DNA of 64,000 bases. Source: Miscanthus floridulus (Eukaryota; Streptophyta; Magnoliopsida; Poales; Poaceae). Positions 34,949 to 47,539 of this stretch are shown one piece after another. A model generated the notes under the pieces. That model made no database searches and was not told the DNA's origin. It worked only from the letters and a program-made list of their open reading frames with translations. Positions within the stretch are counted from its first letter, which is position 1; every line of letters starts with the position of its first letter. The DNA is taken from assembly GCF_019320115.1 (NCBI RefSeq), contig NC_089591.1, positions 56,482,078 through 56,546,077 on the forward strand. The letters are read 5' to 3'. A program made the translations under genes and the position numbers.

Positions 34949-37746
34949 ATGGTAGCTGCTACAACTGCAGGAATGTTTCTTGTGTGTTTTGAGTCCTCTG
35001 CCCCTGTTTTCGCTCAAAAAGGAAGGATGGAAGCGAAGACCATGTTCTTGCGGAACATTCCAATTCCTGTAAGTCAGAAAACAAAATTTCACTCATCATG
35101 ATGAAACCTGTCAACGCAGCAAAGCAATGGCTAACCTGTTTGTCAGGACAAAGTTCATACTAGCAAACAAGAGATATGTTTGTTATCTCTGGTTGTATAA
35201 AAAACTCACTATCGATTGTGACATTGCTTTTATTTGTTTTCAGTGAATTCTTCTGAAATGAGGTCGATTTCTGATAGAATTCCTGGAAGCCCGCTTCGAG
35301 TACCTGCAAGTCCATCTAGATTTCATGGTCTTCTTCGCCACCAAGTAGAAACGAGCCTTTAAACCTCAGTCTTGAACATGTTGTTAAACTGACAAATAAC
35401 TTCGCGCCGGCCTGATGGTTGGCGAAGGTTACTTTGGAAGGTCTACAGAGTGACGCTGCGAGATGGACGTGTCGTAGCTATTAAAAGGGCAAAGAAGGTA
35501 ACTTATTTTTGTCCAGGCAACTATTCTAGCAACTTTCCTAGCTACAATGGTCTAGCTTTAGCCCCACATGGTGCCAGTTTCGGTGAGATATGAATGTTCT
35601 ATTTGTGTTGAGACTTATTTGGACAATTGGACCGTGACCTTATCTTGTACTCTTTCCTTTCTATATACATACAATTACTCATCTGCATTAGCGCACATTT
35701 GTATTCATTGTATTTTGGGGAATCAAGATTGCGGGTAGAGTGTCAAATCCAGGTTTAGGTATGTTGTAGACCCGTTACTTGATCCATATTTATAGACCGA
35801 TAGATGGGTGTTGGATGATGAACTATGAACTCATATTCCATTCTTTACTCCATCAGTCAATGATAATGTTATGTGCTGGTTTTATTTTTTCGATGTGCTT
35901 CTTCATAACTTCCCTTTTCATTGGCAGTTTTCTTGTAGACCATACTTTGTAGTATGAACTATGATTCTGATATGGTTTCATCTGGCAGGAAACATTTATC
36001 TCTTTACGTGCTGAATTCAGCAACGAAGTCGCGTTACTAAAAATATTGAACATAAGAACTTGGTCCAATTGCTTGGTTGTATTGACAAAGCCAATGAACG
36101 GATTCTCATAACAGAATACGTATCAAATGGCACTCTTAGGGAGCATTTGGATGGTAAGGTGCTAAACCAGATTGCTAGTTTTTTGTATTCCTTCCAAAAT
36201 GATTGGTCTAATAGTTTGAAATCTTCTTTCAGGTCAACATGGCCTAATTTTGGGATTTAATCAGCGGCTTGAAATTGCTATAGATGTTGCCCATGGATTG
36301 ACTTATCTGCATCTCTATGCAGGTACACTTCACGTACTTAGTTAGCATCAAGCAATTTAGTCTTTATCAATCCAAATCATGCACTTGTGCTGCTCAAAAC
36401 TGCAGTAAGGAAGTGAACCAGTATGCTTAGGGCACTTTTTGAAGATGAAAAGAATTCCTTTTGCAACTAAGGCTTGTTAGGATGGGGTGATAGAGGTCCA
36501 GTTCCTTATGATTCAGTCCAAAATGGAACTAAATCTGAAATCTGTAGAGCAAACCACCCCAATCCAAGTAGGCCATAAGAACTTGCGACCAGATCTCTAT
36601 TTAATCAAACACTTTTTTTGTCATGATGCAGTTCCACATGTGAAATAAGCCCGTGATATGTAACAGTGTAACTCTCTTCGGTGAAAAATATGTTTCTGTA
36701 ACACATTTATGTTCTTCAGCTTTTTAGTGATGAAGTGGTAATGTATGCACCCCAGATGACAAGAAAATTTTATTTTGTCATTCCTACAAAAAAAACACGC
36801 ATGCATATTTTTCTCAATTCATAGTCTGATGTTATTCCTCTTGCCTTTAGAGAAGCCCATAATACACAGGGATGTGAAGTCATCAAATATTCTGCTGACA
36901 GAAGGCTTCATGGCCAAAGTGTCTGACTTTGGATTTGCAAGAACTGGTCCTACTGAGCCAGGCCAGTCACAGATTCAGACTGATGTGAGAGGAACAGCAG
37001 GCTATGTAGATCCAGAGTATCTGAGGACAAACTATCTTACGATCAAGAGCGATGTGTTCTCTTATGGTATTTTGCTCCTAGAAATCCTTTCAGGCCGTCG
37101 TCCTATTGAGGCAAGGAGGGGTCCAACAGAAAGGATTACAGTGAGATGGGTATGTATTCTCTACCCTACTTTTGCCTACCAATTCGAGGATTGATGTTTT
37201 TTTCCGATGTCTTTTTGTCAGACTGCCATTAGTATTGTTATAATTGGGTACGTAGTATAATGTCCCTTTAGTTCCTCTATAGTGATTTTTCCAAGGGAAG
37301 TAGACCAGTGTGCCAGTTAGAAGCCGGAGACAGATTGCAAACAAATTACTACTAATTAAGTGAAGTATGTTGTAGAGTTAAATAGATAAAAGATGAGCTC
37401 TTATTTGATGCTTCTTTGGGTTAAATTTTTACCCACCTCCTTCCCATGCTTGTACTTTTTCATTCCTGTTGTTGTATACGTCCTAGACTTAAGATGCCTG
37501 AGGTTCAGTCTATCGTTGATACAGGCCTTCAATAAGTACCAGAGAGGCAATGTTAGGGACATACTGGACCCAATGTTAACTGAAGCAGTGAACGAGGATA
37601 TACTGAACAAAATCTTTGATGTGGCGTTCCAGTGTGTCGCTCCTACCCGCGAAGACAGACCATCCATGAAAGAAGTTGTGGAGAGGCTGTGGAAGATAAG
37701 AAGGGATTATACAAAAATACAAAGGATAATAGAATTGACTCTCTGA
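34949..37746 (+). pseudogene. CRCK3-like kinase, copy B, frameshifted
   Basis: Collinear with copy A, including all introns. Exons 5 and 6 (36851-37149 and 37525-37746) are intact and include HRDVKSSN and DFG. Single-base deletions relative to copy A disrupt the first half: near 34995 (exon 1, CCC to CC), 35320 (exon 2, TTTT to TTT), 35411 (TT to T), 35437 (AAA to AA) and 36040 (exon 3, A-run shortened). The product would be truncated early. Every loss is in a short homopolymer, so uncorrected sequencing error is a serious alternative to true pseudogenisation. ATG 34949 and stop 37746 correspond to those of copy A. Confidence 0.88.
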
Positions 37747-38860
37747 ATCCTTAAACCATCTGATCCTGGTCGCTGTTTTTGCTTGGGAGAACATGGGTCA
37801 GTTCCTTGTGAAGACCAAAGATGGCCACATAAAAATAATGCAAATTAGTGATTGTGAACAACTGGAATTTTGTAGAGGGTTGCAAAAATGTTGTTGTATG
37901 TTGTATATGGCTCTATGTTTAAGAGATGTGCGAAACAATGTCCTGCAATTGATGGTTTCCCTGTGTAGCCATTACTGTTAATCAGCATAAGCTGTTCAGT
38001 AATCCGTATCCTCGAGAAGTATGGTGTACCTTCTGTGTATGGCTCTTGTACTTTAGGAAACAGCTGCATTGTTGGGTGAGGCTTTTAAGTAGATACTCAC
38101 TTGTGACTACTAATTTCTTCTGGATATAACTAGTGATAAAGGAAACTAAAATTTGTTATTCCTCACTTGTGTCATCTTGCAAGACTGTAAATGCTTCTTC
38201 GGACTGCCCATCAACTGTATAATTGGAAAATCGACCTAAGAAACCATCCAACATATTCAACAAACATGATAAATATGCTAAATTTAGATGCAGCCAAGAC
38301 CCAAATTCGAAACTAATGTTAAAACCATCACAAGGTCTCAATTAGTTTCTGGTGCAAACATTCCTTCAATTACGACAGTGATTTGTAGAACAATACAAGA
38401 ATATTAGTTCACAGGACAAAACCTCTCAGCCAGCTAGACAGTAGTGAAATCATCAATCCATTTGCAAAGCTGCTTCTCTCAGTCAGCTGCGATTCACTCG
38501 AAGAGGGCAACCTCGTCAAAATTATCAGCACCACCTGCCTATGGCGTGACACTGCACTTCCTGTTCAATATCAATGCATATAAATTGCTGTTGCCCTTCA
38601 AAGCCGTGTGATCAAACAATATCTGCACTTCCTATTTTTGACTTGTGCAATGGTTGATTAGAATGCCAAGTGTACATAAAAGCTGACAAAGAAAATGACG
38701 ATACTCAGCACTATTGTTTTGATTTCTTCCATAAAATTCACTCAAGGATCCAAATAGGCCGGACACAGGTATGCTTACTGGTCCTGTTAGAAGTTCAAAT
38801 CAAAACTACAGTAAAATGAAGCTTTTGCTCTATTCCCAACTTCCTGTGTTTTATCCTACA

Positions 38861-41800
38861 CTACCACATAAACCTTTGTGTTCCAGGCTCATGTTCCCAA
38901 TGGAATGGTCGGAACAGAAACATCACCAGAGTAGACAAGTCAACGGCTGCATAAAGTGACCCCATAGCAAGCAATTTGCCATTGCCAATTGCTGGAGAGT
39001 GAAGAACCAGTATCACAAATGGAATTGTGTAGTATCTGAATTCAACCAGCGGGGCAGGTACAAGAACCAGTGCAACTGACAGCACAAATGATAACACCCA
39101 AATCCTTGTCTGTGATTTCGCTGCAAGATGAGAAAACCAGAAGATATAGTTCATTAATCTTATGAAAGTAGTTAGCTTTCCTATGTTCAAGTAAAAGAGA
39201 CTTACCTAAGATGTTGATGATTGAGAGCCATGAGTACACATAAAGTGGAATCAACATGTATTTCATCATCCAGTTTACTTGAATAACCTTCCTCCAAATA
39301 TAGAAGGTATAGTGTCTATTGTCAGCAAGAAGATACGGATGAGCAATGCTGCATCAAAAGATGATCGGTTCATTAAAAGTTGGGAATAAATAAAGAAGAT
39401 GAACATCATTGTCTAAATAAAAGAAAAAAAAGTGAGAGTCAGATTCCTATGGCATATATTGCACTGCAACTCTAGCTCTGCGCTTAAAATAAAGCATTAC
39501 GGTGGTGAAACTGCTTTGCTACTTTTCTTCTAGCTTCATTGTGGTTTTAACAAAATATTGAGACATCATTGGTAAGCGTCTAAAGGTTTAGCGGGAAGTC
39601 ATTGTGGCAGTTCTCATGCTTGGACAAAAAAACGACATGAAGGAAGCGCCTAGGTAATAAACCTGAAAAAATGTACAGCGACGAAGCTTAAACCAAGACC
39701 CATTAATACTGCCAGAGAACTACAGGTTTTATTCTTTCCAGACAAGTGGAATAGGTCCAATACTCGGTTGGGAGTGAAATGCCATGGTTGGAGGGCAGCA
39801 GCTGACACAAGACCAAAGTACAGAAACTGTGCAAAGTGTGGCGAAACAACATGAGCTTCCTTAGCACCTGCATAACTCAAAGAAAGGAAGTGCTTTTAGC
39901 AAATTTTAACATATTACTAAGCATACAGCTAAAGTCTTTTAAATCACTTGAAAGGAGGAGCAATTAGAGATAAAATTTACCTAGTACTATACCACCATTC
40001 CGTATTATGAATGCTACAAATGCCGCCATGACAACTACAATGGTGAAAAGGCAATCAAAATTTCACACTTCGAGTTCCATAACTTCAAGCTGATGTCCCA
40101 CACTTCCTCTGTAAGACCTGAACATAATTATCAAAAGTGTTAGATATGGCATCAGATGGGTTGCATGCAACATAATTATCGCCAAACCAGTTTGTAAGTA
40201 TAAGTTCTTAATTAAAGGAGCAGGAGCACTCACTGTTGTAAGGGTTAGCAGATTCAGAAACAATGACCTTCTTACTTATGGGACTATTGATTCGCCGTCT
40301 TCTCAAAGCTTGAGCGCTAATTTTGTTATCCCAGACAGAAGCTTTTTTTGACTGATGTGTTGGTTCACTGTTCTCATGGGAAACATTGTCCTTGGGATAC
40401 AAGTCTTTTACGTATGTGATAGCACCATTGGCAGCAAAAAATATAATCCATATTACATTTGTCTGACGAAAAAGTATTGAAAAAACACCAAACTGCAGAA
40501 CAAAAGAAATTTATTTAAGTTAATGATCATCAACAAATTTATGACAAACATCAAGACCCTGACTGCATGTTCCTAAAATGCAGGCATAATCTACCAATTA
40601 ACAATCTAGGAGTACATGCTTCTTTCAGTATGGCAAGATACAGGAGAGGGGGTGGTACAGATCACAATGCACCTATCGCCTACAGTAAATAATTATAATT
40701 AAAATGGTTATGCTATAAGGCGATGATATGGGTCCTAATAAGTTTATGTTGTGAATGCAACGATAGTGTATATATGTAACATAAAGTGTGAACTTTCTAT
40801 AAAGCATTAGTTCAAGCACTCACTGTTGCGCCGATCCAGAACTGTTTCTTCAAGCAGAATAGGTACATTGCAAGAACTGCAGCTAATGATGCAACATCAG
40901 TGTAATAAAGAAAGGTGAAGAACCAGTGAACAGGATACAATGCTACAAGAATAGCGTAGGTAGTTGCCTTCCTTTCTCCAATTCCTGGCCGGATGCACAA
41001 AAGCAGGTCATGAAAAAGAACAGCGCAGACCATTGCCAAGATAACATTAGTTGATCTGAGAGCTGCTGTGGAGCAAAGAACATCAAATGTTTTTGCTACC
41101 CGAAACATCCAGGCAACAGGAAAGAAAGAAGCAATATATGCTAGTGAAACATAATACCTGCAAAATCGCAACAACAATCCATCATGGGGTAAATTTGAGC
41201 TTGAAGAAATGAGGAATTGTCAAAAACTCACAGGCCAGGAGGGGTGGTGATCATGGAATCCCATGTCCAGAAATCTCCACGGCAATACTGCTGTGCCTGT
41301 GGAACATGGAAGATCTCGTCCTAAACACAAGGCATGGGTTAGCGTTCACCGAATTTCTCATGGTTTACTCAAAAGTATCTACAATGTTGAAACTAGTGTA
41401 TAACTAGATGAGGCAAATTTAACAATCCCCCAAGCAATTCCTAACAAATATATAGATATCATGACTCCCCGGCTGTGAATTCCATTTTTTAGAAAGCCAT
41501 GGCTTATGTGATGCATGGATTATTTACTTGTGTTTCTGAATGGAAACAATACCCTGAACATTTGAGTAAATGCTCAGTGTTATATTTACATTCATAAAAG
41601 TACAAAATATATATCGAACAGAAAAGTGTCTTTGCATTTATTTATGAAAAGAATTTGGCTAGATCACTTGGGCGAAGCTATTTCCTATAAGCATACAGTG
41701 CACATCCAGTCATTCATCTAGTTCAGCTCAATTTTTTTTGTTTCGATCCTCAGTAGGCCATTGCAGCCTGATGAAACAGCGTTCACTAGAAGCACACTCA

Positions 41801-41936
41801 ACAACCGAAGCGAAGCATCCTTTAGAATGGAAGAGAAGGGACTCACCATGTAGGGCTCTGGCACTACGGAGTTCACCAAAGCTGCAATCGGGAACGCCCA
41901 GGCGGCCACCGCCGCCGCGACGACCAGCCTTCCCAT
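38861..41936 (-). CDS. ALG10: Dol-P-Glc:Glc2Man9GlcNAc2-PP-Dol alpha-1,2-glucosyltransferase (ALG10), one frameshift
   Basis: ALG10 adds the last glucose to the dolichol-linked N-glycan precursor in the ER lumen. Proposed exons (minus): 41847-41936, 41232-41320, 40824-41157, 40234-40492, 39981-40117, 39663-39867, 39206-39348, 38861-39120, all GT/AG. The chain is about 505 residues, the family's usual size, with many hydrophobic segments. Family motifs are [16 protein letters not shown] across exons 1-2, [28 protein letters not shown] in exon 7, EFRYYTIPF, and the C-terminal [10 protein letters not shown]. Exon 5 is 137 nt where phase needs 138. Around 40040 a T run in SPFVVVM-type sequence is one base short, giving an in-frame TAG. 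So the gene is either freshly broken or the base is a sequencing error. ATG 41936 is chosen because an upstream TTG-initiated frame has no support. Confidence 0.92.
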
Positions 41937-42427
41937 CCCCAGGCTGGAACGGCCCTCCAATTCGTCAGCGCCTCTTCAGATCCAGCCCTGCGTCCGTAAC
42001 TGCGTTCCCTCGGTCCTCAAGGGTCAAAAGACTCACGGGAGGCAGCGGCTTAGGGGACCGCGGCGTCGTGAATGGCTCAGAAGTAGTTTCCCGCGCGACA
42101 CGACCCAGCCGGGCGGGGCGGCTTCTACGTCGTGGATTCGCGGTGGTGCCGTGGTCCCGCCGCCGGAGTGCACAGCGATCCTCTTGCTCTCGGGCTCTCG
42201 CCTCTAGCTCTGTGCTTCGGGTTTTCGGCTCTGCCTATCAGCTCGGACTAGATTGATTTGGGGCCGCAAGACCGCAACCAAAAGGCCTAGTCCACTCAAA
42301 TGGGCCGTTGAGGCCCCGAAACCACAGTTGGATAGAAGGCGGTGGCGGCGCTGGAGGTCAGAGCAGCGGCCGAATCTCTCCCTGGCGGCGCGGGCAGGCA
42401 GCGCTAGAGCCTGCAGCCCGAAAGGAC
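41937..42427 (-). promoter_or_regulatory. GC-rich upstream region of ALG10
   Basis: No ORF of its own. GC-rich sequence (GGCGGTGGCGGCGCTGG, GGCGCGGGCAGGCAGCGC) runs up to the retroelement insert and resumes on its far side at about 45580. The promoter zone of ALG10 has therefore probably been split about 500 bp upstream of the start codon. No TATA box is assigned. Confidence 0.5.
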
Positions 42428-45400
42428 TCTAACACCCTAAAATTTGTTTCTCTTGAAATAGACTAAAAATTATTTCTCTTAAAATAAAGCTAACATAATT
42501 TAATTTTGTATTTTTATACTCATAAAAATATAGAGAAATAATAAATTTTTATTAGATTAAAATTTATCTTAAGGTAGAAATGTATTTGTTGCATTAATGC
42601 CGGTCGCACCTTGTGTTTCTATGTATAAAATATGTTTTTTTTTAAATACGTGTAGGAGATGAATATCTATCTCTAGGAAATTTTCAGCTTCTTTCTGAAA
42701 TTTAATTCCTACCTCTTTCACCTTAATCTTTATGTTCCAAGTTCCTAACAATCTTTTCATGAGCTCCAAATACTTTATTTGGGTTCATCATGTTTCCAAA
42801 GTGTCTCTGGGAATTTTCCCAAATTTTCAGAGGTCTCGGAGTATTTTCCGTGGCTTAAATATCAATTCTAGACCTTTCTAGAATTGTTTTATTTATAAAA
42901 TTAATTAATTCCAAAAATAAATAATATATCTCATTTTTCAACCAACTCTTAAAGTCCATGTGCAATAATCCTAATAAATCTTAAAACCCCATTCATTTAT
43001 TTAGTAATGGGCTTTAATGATTATTTAGGTCCAGTAGTAAATGTGGATGGTGCAACATCAATTAGTACCATATTACTAATAATATAGATGTGTGAAGTTT
43101 TTCTCTATAAATATGTACCAATTTCTTAGGCAAAGCACACCAAAACTACCGTAAGGGGAGCCCCTAGTTTGAGAAATTCATCGTATAGTAAAATAGATTT
43201 TCTCCTCCTCTCGCCGTCGCCGTCGCCGCCGTGCTGTCCGACGCTATAGACCCGCCGTCAACCGTAGGAAGGCCCTAGGTGAGTTCGTCGTCTTCTCTTT
43301 ATTTCCTGTGCTCTCGGCTCATCAAACCGTGGCCTCTAAGACCCAAACCAAACGCTTTGGGGAGCTTCTCGCCGCCGGTAATAGAGCTCCGCCGAGCCGG
43401 TTTTCTTCTCCGGCCGGTGACTCTCTCTCCCCCTCCTTTCTAATTTGGGTCGTCCGGATTCAATCCAACGGTCCAAGATTCGTTCGTACCCCTTCGCCAG
43501 GTTTATTTGCAAAAGAGCCCCTGCAGTTCCGCGTAATATAACCCGCGGTCAAGGCAAACTTCCATTATACGTTTTCCTATTCCGAAAGCGTAGTTTCTTT
43601 CTAGTAGATTCAGAATACGTTTCTCTTTCAGAAAGCGTAAAATCGCTCTGTTAGATACAAAATACGTTTTCTTCATATGAAAACATAGTTTCTTTGGTTA
43701 GATCTAAATACGCTTTCATCTATTTATAGTTTTGTCACTATTCTTATTCAGACCATAAAATCTTTGTTTTAACTCTGTTTTGATCCATTCAAGTTGCGTT
43801 AGATTCGTAATGAGTAATCTACATGTTCATCCTACTGTTAAATATATTTTTAACTTTTAAAATTTGAGGTTAAAATTTAATCTATTATTTTATTAAAGAA
43901 AATCTTGTTTAGTTCATAACTTTTTGTTATAGCTCTGATTAGACTGCTTTTTACGTTAGTGTGTTCGTAGTAACATGTAGAATATTTTAAAAAACCTTTT
44001 TACCTGTTGTTTTATTGTGTTTGGTGTATTGTTCTAATTTATTTCTATTGTTTGGTTCGTGTATGATTGCATGGATACTTGTGTGGTGTTTTATGATCAT
44101 GTCCAGTCGATGAGCTATACACGGTGAATCCAGAAGCAATTCATTGAAGGTTTGGACTAGAAGAAGGATCTGAGTTTAAGGCAAGTATAACATGCGATCT
44201 TCCTTATTGTCCTATTCATCTTAATATTATTTTAATCATATGCATGTGTCTATCTTGACAACCGTAGTAATTTTTCTAGCTATTTGATATCCTGAATTTC
44301 TTAATTCCTATGGGTTATTGCATTGGATAGTATGATGTTAGTGCTCAACCAAAGCCATGATCTTGTAACTTGACTAATGGTATATGTAATCAACATTAAA
44401 AGATGCTTTTTAGCAATATGAAACAAGGGGTTAGAGCACTGGGTTGTTTTATAGTGCTCTAGATTTCTCTCCCTAAGGACTTATCTGTAAGCGAACATTC
44501 AGAACTTATAGTATAGCTGTGAGAGTTATATGGCTCTGGCTTTAGCTCAGTATGATGATCCTTTTCTAGCTTGTTAGTTGTTACCTTTGTGGCGCAAGAG
44601 GGGCTCAGACAGATATGATCTCGGCCTGCCAAGAAGATGCACTTTGGTTTTTTGGTATTTTGTTAGTCACTCTTTATAGGGGAGTTCATGCTTATTGATG
44701 GAGAAACCTAGCGCCCTAACTTATTAGACGAACCTTTGAAAAGCTTCTCAGTGAACCATGTCAACCTTCCTTGGTAGTGGGTCAGGAGGTTGGTCGTCTC
44801 AGGCAAAAGGGTAAATCACAACTCACAGCGAAAATGTACAACCTCTGCAGAGTGTAAAACTGGTATATCAGCTGTGCTCACAGTCACGAGCGGCTTTGGA
44901 CCCTCACGGAATAGATGATGAACACGGATGATACCGATGATAAAGATGCACACCAATGATTACTGTTTATGCTGTTCATTATTCATGTTTATCTAATCAT
45001 GTGTTTATGTGGGTTCGTGGATAAATTTGTTGCCACCCTATTGCTAAAATCATGACTCATTAAAAATTAATCGCAGTTAACTAGTGTGAGCCTTTTGAGC
45101 CTCATGAACCTCATGTTATATTTGTAAAGTACGATATGTACTTACGCTTGCTTTACTTTTTAAATCTTTGTATAAAATTCCAGATGGGTACCGGATTGCT
45201 AGAGTTTGAAGGAATTAGGCTTATGATCAACCAGTCAGTTGTCCCTGTGTAATTGGAGTCTTCACCTGAAGATTGGAGTTATCTTTCCGCTGTTTGTTGT
45301 CTAAGATTATGGCTCCGTTCGGCTTACCCCATATTTGGCTTGTTCGGTTTTTTTTTTCAGTTAGAACCGTGTTTTTCTCTCACAACAATTCAGCCAGAAC

Positions 45401-45572
45401 AGTGTTTTTCAGCCAATTTCAGCTAAAATTCTGCCAGCCGAACGGAGCCTATATCATTTATACTAAGTACGTTATATTTTGAGCATTATCTTTCAATATT
45501 ACCTTATTTATAGATATATGTGAGATTTAACTTTCTCCACTCACGTATAATACGAACCTAGTTCTATTCTTA
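42428..45572 (+). mobile_element. Degenerate solo-LTR-like insert upstream of ALG10
   Basis: An AT-rich 3.1-kb block interrupts GC-rich DNA. It starts TCTAACACCCTAAAATTTG and ends CTAGTTCTATTCTTA, which resemble the TGTAACACCC...GTTCTGTTACA ends of the LTR at 57125-61164. It contains TATAAATA at 43106-43113, followed after about 30 bp by a leader-like region and a donor-like CTAGGTGAGT near 43275. No primer site, gag or pol follows. A clean target duplication was not found. Tekay-type solo LTR is my inference; an unrelated insert cannot be excluded. Confidence 0.5.
45311..45449. mobile_element. Palindromic MITE inside the LTR-like insert
   Basis: GGCTCCGTTCGGCT at the left and AGCCGAACGGAGCC at the right are perfect 14-bp inverted repeats, with TAT directly outside on both sides. 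The core TTTTTCTCTCACAACA is shared with the other CTGTTCG/GGCTG family members. It is nested, so younger than the insert. Confidence 0.85.
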
Positions 45573-45928
45573 AAACCGGCTGCTTCGACAACGGGCGGGC
45601 GGACGGTTGGCAGAGCCCGGAGCTGGCGGAGCCCCAAGCCTGAGCGGCGGCCAATTCAGTGGTGGCGCGAGTGGCTGGCGGCGCGGCCAGGCGGCGCCAG
45701 AGCAGAAAAGCGGACGGACGCTCCGCGCAGAGAACAGATTTTTTTAGAACGGCTCACTCCCTGGACCGTGGCGGGGCATGTTAATCATTCATCAGGCCAT
45801 CAGGTACATGTCGAAGGGCTGCTCGAATAAAAGCGTTTCGCTCTTTTTAGTTGCAGAGAATAGGTTATCATGACACATTGACATTAGAGTTGTATGTGTG
45901 ACTTGCGTGCACCACGCAGAAAGATTAC

Positions 45929-46062
45929 TCGAGTGAGATTTGATGTGCCACAGTACCGGTCCACTAGAGATGCATTGTGTGCATGATATGGTCCTTCGAG
46001 TGAGATTTGATGTGCCACAGTACCAGTCCACTAGAGATGCATTGTGTGCATGATATGGTCCT
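45929..46062 (+). repeat. 67-bp tandem duplication
   Basis: TCGAGTGAGATTTGATGTGC... occurs at 45929-45995 and 45996-46062, differing at one visible position (CCGGTCC versus CCAGTCC). Confidence 0.9.
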
Positions 46063-46290
46063 TCGAGTTTATCGGCCAGAATCAGTCATACTTTTCAGTA
46101 GAACAGTATTTTTCTCTTACAACAAATCAGATCTACAAATCAGCCGCAACAGCAATAGGTCCTGCCGAACAGGGCCTTCAGCTTTTTGCTAGCCTTCGGT
46201 GACCGGACTCTCCCTTCGCCACTCAGTTCCGTCAAGAACAGCATGCATATCCTCGCGTAAGGCCTCTCAGTTCCGTCAAGAACGGCACAT

Positions 46291-46520
46291 AGTTTATAAG
46301 GAATGAGGCAGTGATAAAAACTCATTATACTACACAGACCAAATAAAATAGTAGAGTGAGATGATCCTAAGCCACTTTATTTTATAGACCAAACACCCCT
46401 TAACTAGTTTATAAGGAATGAGGGCAGTGATGAATCAACTCATTATATTACCCAAACCAAATAAATAGTAGAGTGAGACGATCCTAAGCCACTTTATTTT
46501 ACAGACCAAACACTCACTAA
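46291..46520 (+). repeat. Imperfect 115-bp tandem duplication
   Basis: AGTTTATAAGGAATGAGG opens both units (46291 and 46406). Both run through CCTAAGCCACTTTATTTTA and AGACCAAACAC with small indels. Confidence 0.85.
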
Positions 46521-47539
46521 CTAAGTCAACACAGCACTGCCAACATTCAAAAAAAAAAAAAAAACACCACTGCCCGCCGTGTGTGCTTTTGCTGCCTTTT
46601 ATCACCAAATCGAAAACTGGGACAACAGCAAGTTGACTAGGTCAAAACAAAGGCAATCAGTACAAAAACTGAAAAGAAAAGAAAAGGCAAGCGAGGGCAA
46701 CCGTGCAAGTGCACCTTACGTAGCTTTTTGCCAACCATGCGGATTAATGTGCTTTCGCTGCTTTTGCTGTCTGTTTGTGCTTGTACCTGTGCAGGCAAAA
46801 CAGTAACCGGCCGTTAATGTCCAACGATGCGGCGCGACGATGTGTGACACCAATGAGAACCTGACAGCAGAACCGAGAAGAGATAAGATGTTCACGCGGG
46901 GGATCCTCGGAACCGGGCTAGGTTAGGTCAACGCCCTGATGCATTGAAATCAGTGCATTTAGAATTGATCTAGATCACAATTGGAGATCAAGATTGAAAC
47001 GCAGGAACTCGCCTTACCAACAATGGGAGGATAGGGCAAGAGCACTTGGTGAAGATTTACAGCTTTGGCACCGATGGAACGACGAGCTTGGGCGCGAGGA
47101 GGCTGGCGAGGAGCTGAGCAGACTTGTGGCGCGCAAGGCCGTGGTGGCGGCGTGGGCAGGGACACCGGAGACGCGCGGCTAGGCAGGAGCGGGACTACGG
47201 CGCGAGGCTGGCGCGGGGGCCGACCGCTGTGGCCGCGAGGGACGGCGGCGAGGGACTGCGGCGACGTGGCTGCTCGGGCTAGGGCTGGCGAGCGAGGCTG
47301 CGGACGGCGCGGCTGGGCAGCAGGCATGGAGGCGCGGGCACGAGGTGAGGCGCGAGGAGGCGGTGGCGCAACCGTGCGACGGCTCGGCGAGGCAGCGGCG
47401 GCGTGGCTTGGTGGTGCGTGGCTAGGGCACGGCTACGGTTCGGGCTTAGATCAAGGAAGAAGAAAAACAAGGTTCGGATAAATAGCCCCCAAAACACGAC
47501 AAAAAAGGAAACGGGAAAAGAGACTTAAGTCGCGCGAGA

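Larger units (their letters stand above)
30899..38740 (+). repeat. Tandem duplicate unit B (7.84 kb)
   Basis: The junction at 30898/30899 joins the unit's right end (CCATAAAATTCA) directly to GATGTCATAGGGG, which in the left copy is at 3052 and in the right copy at 63008. Unit B then runs collinearly through the equivalent of 63.0-63.6 kb and the kinase segment to 38740, where single-copy DNA resumes (CTCAAGGATCC). No microhomology is obvious at the junction. Confidence 0.93.
45573..46930. other. Intergenic DNA with local duplications
   Basis: No recognised gene. It begins with the GC-rich continuation of the ALG10 upstream region, then a 67-bp tandem pair, a degenerate MITE at about 46070-46170, a 115-bp tandem pair and an A run at about 46547-46563. 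Short frames between 46580 and 46930 have no family character. Confidence 0.6.

Noticed and set aside
36775..37746. Intact short kinase gene from exons 5-6 of copy B
   Set aside because: It lacks the glycine loop and catalytic lysine, and the ORF start lies in an intron. It is the tail of the frameshifted copy.
46994..47481. Possible host gene in the GC-rich patch
   Set aside because: Frames overlap on both strands, are low in complexity, and lie in the unresolved post-pol region of the SIRE element.
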